Positions 56,325 through 64,000 of a DNA stretch of 64,000 nt are shown here, piece after piece. Where the stretch lies: assembly GCA_013180625.2 (NCBI GenBank), contig SNVD02009077.1, forward strand, positions 124,001 to 188,000. The letters run 5' to 3'. Source of the stretch: Boswellia sacra (taxonomy: Eukaryota; Streptophyta; Magnoliopsida; Sapindales; Burseraceae). Made by a program: the position numbers and the translations under genes. The notes beneath the pieces were generated by a model. It was not told the DNA's origin and did no database searches. It saw only the letters and a list, made by a program, of their open reading frames with translations. Numbering within the stretch: position 1 is the first letter of the stretch; every line of letters starts with the position of its first letter.

Positions 56325-59288
56325 ATGGCTTATCAGTATTTTCTGGGAGGAGTCTTAGCTTTTTTGTTGGCTTTTGCCTGGTTACACAGAATTTGACGAG
56401 GAAAGACGAAGAGCATATCTTCTTCTTCATCAATGGAGATTGAAACAAATGCGTGTTCCAAGAGCCCAAAAAATGAAAACCTACAATCAAATATTGGCGG
56501 AGATGTGGATATAATCATTGTTGGTGCTGGTGTTGCTAGTTCAGCTCTAGCTTAAGCTCTTGGCAAGGTATCTCTCTCTCTTCTAAACTGCTTTTTTCTT
56601 GATAAACATACTCTTTTGCATTATATTTGTTTCTGAGATGTTTATTTTGAAGGATGGTCGGCAAGTGCGTGTGATTGAAAGAGACTTTGAATCAGCCGGA
56701 CAGAATTGTTGGTGAGCTGCTACAACTATGGGGGTTATCTAAGACTCGTTGAATTGGGCCTAGAGGGTAAGTAATTCATAAAAGCAATATCATTGTAAAG
56801 TTTAAGCTAATTTTTCTTTCTTTAATAAATCAATTGTAAGGGTTTAAAGGATGAACATTTTATTGCAGATTGTGTTACGGAGATTGATGCTCAGTCTATT
56901 TATGGATATACACTCTTCAAGGATGGGAAAAGTACGGAATTGCCATATCCGTTGGAAACATTTGATTCCAAAGTGGCAAGATGAGAGAAAAGCTGCTTCC
57001 GTTCCCAAGTACCGTCATTCCCTTCATACATTATCAGCAATTATTCTTCAGTTTGCTCTGTTTCCTTAGCCAACAATTTCTATATATTCCATATTTTAAC
57101 TTATTATTCTTCTGTCTTGGTTAATGTAAGAATAGAACAAGGAACAGTCACATCTCTAATTGAAGAAAAGGGAACTATCAAGGGGGTAGAATACAAAACA
57201 AAGAATGGTAAAAAGCTGACAGTGTATTGTCACGCCCCGCACGACATGCTCACAGGCTCATGCCAAGCTTGCTCGGAAGAACACCAAGGAATGGGATTTC
57301 AGGGCAAGTGTTATAGTAATTTGGGATTCTCGTGTCGACAGGAACACAATGGCGTGAAGAATAGACATGGTATTCCGGAAGCTTCTATAAGGTTCCGCAA
57401 CGTTTCGGGACATTCCGAAAAGATCCGAAAGAATCTGGAAGCCATGAGATGCGGGCGGAGGGCTCTAGAAGGTTACGGAAGAGTGCAAAAGACTACAGAA
57501 GGTTCTAGAAGCGTGCAAGGCCTAGCCCATTCTAGAATTCTCTAGCCAAGCCAAGTTGCTAGAACCTCCCACGGAAATATCTAAGATATTTTAGAGTGTC
57601 TTATGCAAAATATCTAGATATTATAGGAGATAGTTCTAGAGCACAAATAACCACCGTTGGACGTAATAAATCTAGGCCGTCCATTGAGAACGTGGATTAC
57701 TATAAATACCCCTCTAAGACTCATTTGTAAAGCATCGGAAACAAGTTCTACACAAGCCATTGTAAAGAGTTCTCAAGCAATACAAAAGCTTTCTTCTCTA
57801 GCAACACTTGTCCCTAACCTTCCAACACTTCTCTTCTCTTTGCCGTAAAGCTCTTTGCTCAACGATCCTAACCTCTCAAGCTTCTTTCTAAGTGGAGCAA
57901 GCCAACATCAAGGCTTACTTAGCAACTTTTGGGTTCGAGTTGTCTAAGTGCCGCACGAGCATGCTACGCAACTTCTAAGCTCGTGACAGTATGCTTCCCT
58001 TACATCTATCTTTTTTTTATTATTAAAAAATTTTAGAACTTACATTTAAGTTCTTGATAATAATTGGTGCAGGTTGACATTCCATCTTGTTTTGTTGCTT
58101 CGCTCTTGGAGAATAGTGAGCTTCCATTCGCAAATCATGGACATGTTGTTCTGGCTGATCCTTCACATATCGTGTTTTATCCTATGAATGGTACTGAGAT
58201 TCGTTGTTTAGTGGATGTACCGGGCCAAAAAGTACCTTCTATTGCTAATGGTGAAATGGCCCCCTATTTGAAGACTGTAGTGGGTCCTCAGGTATGATCT
58301 GTAACTCTAATACTTTGCATGTATTTGCTCATGCTCCGCTGTCTTGCATCATAATTTGAACAAAATTCATGGGTTCTCAGTTTGGATTAATCGAGGGACT
58401 ATTATATTTCAGATTACTTCTCAATTGTACGCTGCTTTATCTCTGCAATTAACAAGGGTAATATAAGAACAATGCCAAGCAGAAGCATGCCTGCTGCTCC
58501 ATATCCGACTCCAGGTGCAATTTTGATGGGGGATGTATTCAAGATAAGCCATCCTTTGACAGGAGGTGGAATGACAGTGGCTTTATCAGATGTCATTTTA
58601 CTAAGGAATCTTCTTAGGCCTCTTCATTCTCTAAATGATGTATCTTCCCTTTGCAAATATTTTGAATTGTTTTACACTTTGGGTAAGGCAATGACTTGCA
58701 TTCTTACCTTTCTTATTCATTTGATATATACGTTCAACAGGCTGTGCCAAAATAACTTTTCTGTACAATAAGGCAAAGGAACATATTTTCTGCTTAAACT
58801 TGGGATTTGCCTGCTTGTCGGTAGCTGACTGTTTTCTTTTTACAGCCAGTGGCATCTACCATAAACACATTGGCAGGTGCTTTATACAAGGTGTTCTCTA
58901 CATCTCCTAATCCTTCACGAAAGGAATTGCGCCAAACATGTGTCAACTATTTAAGCCTTGGAGGTGTTTTCTCAGATGGACCAATAGCTATACTGTCTGG
59001 TCTAAACCCTCATCCATTGAGCTTGGTTCTCCATTTCTTTGCAGTTGCTATCTATGGCATTGGGCGCTTGCTGCTTCCATTCCCATCTCCAAAAGGTCTG
59101 TGGATTGGAGCTAGATTCATTTCATTAAGTATCAACAGCGTTTTTAACTTCTATTTTTCTACTTCATAGCTCATATTACTACATTATTTTCTTCTAGAAG
59201 ATAATTTTATCATCAGTCGCATCTTTTCACATTTATTATATGTTTCTTTGTAATTTTATAGGGAGCATCAGGCATTATTTTCCCCATA
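56325..59288 (+). pseudogene. Squalene epoxidase (monooxygenase) pseudogene with introns
   Basis: Exons are recognisable in order. Exon 1 (56325-56570) has MAYQYFLGGVLAFLLAFAWL, a membrane anchor, and the FAD-binding motif DVDIIIVGAGVASSALA. Exon 2 (56654-56768) has DGRQVRVIERDFES. Exon 3 (about 56869-57010) has EIDAQSIYGYTLFKDGK. Exon 4 (about 57117-57227) has RIEQGTVTSLIEEKGTIKGV. Exon 5 (58073-58292) has HGHVVLADPSHIVFYP and LVDVPGQKVPSIANGEMAPY. Exon 6 (about 58410-58684) has MPAAPYPTPGA and HPLTGGGMTVALSD. Exon 7 (58845-59130) has STINTLAGALYKVF and SLGGVFSDGP. The final piece (59262-59288) is GASGIIFPI. Stops in exon 1 (HRI-stop and ALA-stop), frameshifts in exons 2 and 6, a deletion in exon 3 and a solo LTR in exon 4 kill it. 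The intact enzyme makes 2,3-oxidosqualene in the ER for sterols and triterpenes. Retained introns show it is a decayed gene, not a retrocopy. Confidence 0.93.
57228..57988 (+). mobile_element. Solo LTR inside squalene epoxidase exon 4
   Basis: A 761-bp insertion with short inverted ends TGTCACG...CGTGACA. The exon sequence GTAT occurs on both sides (57224-57227 and 57989-57992), and removing the insertion rejoins the expected VYASLT reading. It has a promoter-like CTATAAATACCCC at about 57700. No internal domain or second LTR is present, so it is best read as a solo LTR left by recombination; the duplication is 4 bp rather than the usual 5. Confidence 0.82.
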
Positions 59289-59500
59289 CACTGTAAAAAA
59301 AGGATCATTTGCGGTGGCTATTTTGCCGCCGTAAACGGTCTTTTGCGTCGGCCATACGACGGGCCTTGGGCCGACGTAGATAATATGAGCAGTAAATCTT
59401 CTGGGGTGACCCGTTAGGTCATTTGAGGTGAGATACGTCAACCCATTTACGGCGGCTAAATTACCGCCGTAAATGGCTCAATGACACACAATTACGAATT
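59289..59500. mobile_element. CACTA-like end truncating the squalene epoxidase relic
   Basis: Directly after the last recognisable exon codons, CACTGTAAAAAAAGG begins a block rich in mirrored GCCGCCGTAAA / TTTACGGCGG words, typical of subterminal repeats of CACTA-type elements. No opposite end is found within the window, so the element is truncated or its extent is unclear. Confidence 0.55.
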
Positions 59501-61238
59501 TGCCCCTGATTTGAAATCCATTCAAATTTTTAGTTTTATTTGTAACGGCTATTTTTTTTTAAATATGAATTTTAAATTTAAAACCAATCTATTCAAATTA
59601 ACATTTTGCTTGTAACGAATTTTTCTTTATAAATGCAATTTCAAAATTAAAAACAATAATTGTAATTTTAAATTTTATAGAATTACAATTTTAACCTCAA
59701 TTTTTAGTGTTACTTGAAATTATTAATTTACCATTCTTCATTAACTTAATAAAATTCTTTGAAAAAGTGCTTTTTTATTTAATTTACCTTATTCAGTAAC
59801 ATTTGTTTCGAACAATATTTTGGTACATTTTTTTAGAATCATTATAAAACAATATTTAATTGGCTAAAAAATCACTAGAGAGCAACCAAGCAGACGGGAA
59901 GCAAGCCCTGCAATGTTAATTAAATGAACATTCAGAAATGGACTGGCAGATCAATTAACTCCGTTTAGCATATGAAAAAACCCAGCACTCACAGCAAGTC
60001 ATTTAATATTTCTAGACCTTTACACGAATAAAGTCAACATATTTCCTTTATGAGAAGGGCACTAAAATAGTCATTATCAGTACAGGAAAACATGGAAATG
60101 AACACCAGTACAATGTAGAAGGAAATACATACATATGCGTCCAATAATCTAGCTACATCATGTCAATCATCAAAATATAATCTTTTGAGTTTCGTTATAG
60201 TTCCTCACACAGCCAAAAGACAGTTAAAAAAAAAACAATTGCAGATGTAATAATGCAATTAAAATATACATGAGACATATATAAGATAACTCTCCAATTT
60301 ATTAACTTCATCCATCACCATAACATCGCATTACTACCCAACAACTTTTACAAATTAAAAATCAGGTCATAAGACAAAACCTAACAATTGATTGACATCG
60401 GTTGCCGTCTGCACAACAAAGAAGTGCTACCTCTACCGTAACCCAAACCACCAATTTTAAGAACTACACACACCTTATAGTCGAGCTTCAGTAGGTCCAT
60501 TGAAGCTGCCAAGGTTCCTTAAGTCCTTCCTGGAATGCAAATAATCCTAGCAAGTACAGGAGTAATCATCAGTGCATGATTAAGAAATATGTTAATTAGA
60601 CAATCATCTCCAACAAATACCCTTCAAGGATCACCAAGCCCACTTGCAATCACATTCCTCAATGCTCAACAATAACACTTCAAACGTTGTCAAAAATTTT
60701 CAAACAAATAAGAGCACTTAGCAACAAACTCATTAACTCACTACACTTCCACAAAAATTCCAAAACACACGAATCAACATCATAAGCAGGCCATTTAAAT
60801 AACTCACTACAATTCAAGTTTAAGAACCATAAATATAACACACAAAGATTAATTGGTATCAAAATATAAATGCAAATATCCAAAGAGGATACCTGAAAAC
60901 AAAAAGAGCATAAGAATCTGTAGTAGGATACTAGCTAAAACATAAAATGCAAGCCGAACAAGCCTGCATAAAAAATTATAATATATACATTCATACTGAG
61001 CAATCATTCAATTTCACAACCAACTTTAAGTATCCAAGCTTATTAGAAAAGCTTTGGGCAAAAAGGCCCATAAGAAAGCCCAATACGAACTTCCCATGTC
61101 GGCTTGTGGACAGTGGACACATTCAAATTGGAATTTTTCACTATTCCACATTCACATGTTGGCTAAATTCATATTTAAAATGAAAATACACTGAAAAACT
61201 GTCCAACAATTTAACCATATAATCCAATATAACTCGTA
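59501..61238. other. AT-rich DNA, no gene recognised
   Basis: May be the body of the CACTA-like element. A short block at 60370-60530 is somewhat GC-richer and open on the minus strand but not recognisable. Confidence 0.4.
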
Positions 61239-61507
61239 AGAAAATTGAATTGAAATTTTAAACGTGACATTAAGAATTGAATTGAATGTGGAATTTGCTC
61301 TGGTTAATTTTTGTTTGTTTATAATATGTGAAAACTCATAAGAAAATTGAATTGAAATTTTAAACGTGACATTAAGAATTGAATTGAATGTGGAATTTTT
61401 CACTATTCCACATTCAATTCAATTCTTAATGTCACGTTTAAAATTTCAATTCAATTTTCTTATGAGTTTTCACATATTATAAACAAACAAAAATTAACCA
61501 GAGCAAA
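61239..61507. repeat. Perfect 103-bp-arm palindrome with a third direct copy
   Basis: 61294-61396 is, base for base by eye, the reverse complement of 61405-61507, separated by an 8-nt loop (TTTTCACT). The inner 58 bp of the left arm also occur as a direct copy at about 61239-61296. The loop with its flanks (GGAATTTTTCACTATTCCAC) recurs at about 61131-61150. A transcript would fold into a long perfect hairpin. Confidence 0.92.
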
Positions 61508-64000
61508 CACATAAACATTCACAATTGTAACCAAGCATTGTCCATTGGCTTTATACCCAATTGACAAGTAAAAAGTTTCTCTGGACTTCGGCTAGTTTGG
61601 GCTAAAACTATAAAAATTATAAATACCCAGTAAATATTATATTTGCAAAGATAAATTAAAAAGAAAAGATAAAGTAAAAGGGAGGACTGGTATTAATTCA
61701 AAACCATAATCAAGGAATTCAATTTAATGGCCAAAGTACAATCACTTCAAGTGAATCAAGTAGGCTGGATCTAGTGCTGACTTAAGACGAGCTTTTAGAA
61801 GAAAGGAGTGAATGGAAGATAAGAAATTCAGTTGAGATGAGCTTGTGAGAAGAGAAACAGTGAACAAAAAGAGAAGAAAGGCTTGAAGCAAGGATCCATT
61901 GAAGATTGGATAATATCAACAGTACTCACCTTATCAAAGCCACACACTACACCCTCGTAGTTGCTGGTATTGGAGGATAAACTCTAGATAATGTTGAGCA
62001 AATATCCAGCAGCTTACCAAGAGAGTTTGATCACTTTTCCATGATAATATACCTGTGGCTTTCAAATAAACATTTACTTATTTCGCAATTTACCAATGGA
62101 AGGAACAGAAAAACAAAAAAGGGCATAATGGATTAATGCCTTTGCTGCAAATAGTATAACCAACAAGTTCAAACCATTCTCACCTTCAATTTTGTTTGGG
62201 CAGAGGACAATATCTCAAGCAACCTCTTAAAAAGATCTGATCTGAATGTTGAAAAAACTGTTGTAGTGCTCAACCATTCTCACCTTCAATTTTGTTTCGT
62301 GAACTGTGAGAGAGTTTGATGTGGTTCTATAGTGATGATGTCTTCTTCTTTCTTAGCAATTTCCTTTCTATTCAATGGATGCTTGTGCAACTGTATTTGA
62401 CATAATTACTGTCTTTTTAATAATTAAAGAATAGCAAAGAAAAATCTTTCAGATTTACGTATGTCCTATTTGCTGAAGCATTTTCTTTCTTTTTACTAAG
62501 AAATGTAATTATACGTTTCAACAGCCACACAATAAAATAATCTGTGACTAGTTAGAGCCAGCTTTGCAATTGCCTCAAGTAGGCAAGTGCCAAAATCCAT
62601 CACCCAGTAAATGCAGCAAAGAATTATAATAATCAAGCAATATTAGACTTACAACTTTTGTATAGAAAATGATATATCATCAAAGGAATAGAGAAGTGAA
62701 AAGTATACTAAGAAGACTATCAAGCAATCTATCATTCAAATTAATTATACTCCGAATTTCTTTAAGAAATAATAAAAATTCAAGTAAAACATTTAGAATT
62801 CACAAAAACCGGTTCTAGTATAGGGAAGTCCTCAAGGGAAGAGAAGAGAACTAGTGGAGAAGAATTCAACTGTCATATAAGCCGTTAACTAGTGGTTTAC
62901 GTTAGTGTTAATTAGTGGGAAAGGAATTTGAGAGCTGACTGTTTTAAACTTGTCTAATTAGAAGCATTTTTAACTATTGTATTTAATCTAGTATATCATT
63001 CTCCATATATTAATAATGAATCAGCTAGGTAGGTTAAATTAAATAACATGCTTACTAAATATGTTGAAGATTGAAGAGTGCAGGGTCTATACAATGTTTT
63101 TTTTGCGGTCTATACAATTTTTCTTTTGTAGTAAGCTAAATTATAGTTGGTTATTGTTCTAATTTAAAATGACATGCTGCAGTTAAAAAAAAAATTCTAG
63201 TTGGCCAGTAAAACTGTTTCTGTAAGGTGCCATAACAAAATCTCAGCAAAACTATATTACTTTTTTCCCTTAGCATCTGATTAGCAAAATAGAGAGTGAA
63301 GCCCACGTAAAGTTATTACCATTATATTTTTATTTTTTTATTTTTATTTTTTTTGTGGAGCAGACTAGAGATGATAACACAAGGCAAGGCATGATTAATA
63401 CGATTAATTGTTCAGTAAAGTTCAATTCCATGGCATATATGCATGATATTACAATCATATTTCCTTAATGATGTTTCTAATAACATTACAAGTCAACTGG
63501 AATCTAACAAATATTTCCGTAAATTGTAGTAGGTTTTTGTTTTATCTTAGGAAGGGAGGTTGACAGCTTATTTTAGAAAACCTAAATTAATGATGATCTC
63601 ACCTTGATAAATTATTTATGATGCTGACTTCCACCTCAAGTATGAAGCTTTTGAGAGTATCTCTAAACCAAATACATATTAAGCTCTCATTAATAGGCTG
63701 AAGCATCTAAACAATGGGTTTTCATCATCATATTCAGTTCTGTATCATCTAATGGATAATATAAAATAAGGATAAAACTATAAAAGATCAATACGACTTT
63801 CTATTTGTATTTGAAGAATTTAGACACGAATATTGCTATTAGGAATATGCAACAAGATAACCAAATTAACAATAATAAACGGAAGGATGAATTTGCAACT
63901 TTAAGTACCAACTATAACAGATTATGATTTAAATATTTTTAAATTCTATTTGTGAGATGAGTCAAAAATCAGAAAATAAAAGAAAATTCAATAACTGATA
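61508..64000. other. Intergenic DNA
   Basis: No gene recognised on either strand. A 28-bp direct repeat (CAACCATTCTCACCTTCAAT-type) occurs near 62172 and 62272. Confidence 0.45.

Noticed and set aside
57117..57545. A 142-codon gene overlapping squalene epoxidase
   Set aside because: Its start is squalene epoxidase exon 4 and the rest is read-through into the solo LTR.

Overview
This is a stretch of plant nuclear DNA. It is AT-rich, dominated by LTR retrotransposons and non-autonomous DNA transposons, and carries a cluster of single-exon pathogenesis-related protein 1 (PR-1) genes. Intron-containing relics of other plant genes are also present: an L-type lectin receptor kinase, a MORF/RIP organellar RNA-editing factor and a squalene epoxidase. 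All of this points to a eudicot, probably woody; I cannot name the species from sequence alone.

Layout. 0.4-1.8 kb holds a lectin-receptor-kinase relic and the first broken PR-1 copy. 3.6-6.0 kb holds a foldback element and a MORF pseudogene on the minus strand. 6.1-11.7 kb is a young Tnt1-like Copia element (5-bp target duplication, near-identical LTRs, one nonsense codon in the polyprotein), followed by a Mutator-type MITE. 14.8 kb is an intact PR-1 gene. 16.0-21.2 kb is a second, more decayed Copia element. 22.5 kb is an intact PR-1 gene with a 3.3-kb CACTA element 110 bp behind its stop codon. 26.5-29.7 kb carries two truncated PR-1 copies, each followed by the same duplicated flank, with another MITE between them.

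31.0-45.5 kb is one complete 14.5-kb Athila-like Ty3/gypsy element (LTRs, tRNA-Asp-type primer site, 5-bp target duplication). It has a decayed gag and no visible pol. In place of pol it carries an intronless copy of a LONELY GUY (LOG) cytokinin-activating enzyme, then five tandem 1.4-kb repeats. Each repeat contains a complete hAT-type element, and each hAT element contains two tRNA-like A-box/B-box modules. 46.4 kb is the third intact PR-1 gene. 48.2-49.0 kb is a PR-1 pseudogene with a hAT MITE inserted at its start codon. 49.9-55.7 kb is repeat-derived noncoding DNA. 56.3-59.3 kb is a squalene epoxidase pseudogene with a solo LTR in one exon and a CACTA-like end at its 3' break. 61.2-61.5 kb holds a perfect 103-bp-arm palindrome.

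The biological theme is a tandem defence-gene family under birth and death: three intact PR-1 genes and four broken copies. Transposons inserted between and inside the copies account for much of the spacing and some of the damage. The three intact PR-1 proteins differ at conserved cysteines and in the C-terminal CAPE-type peptide, so they may not be functionally equivalent.
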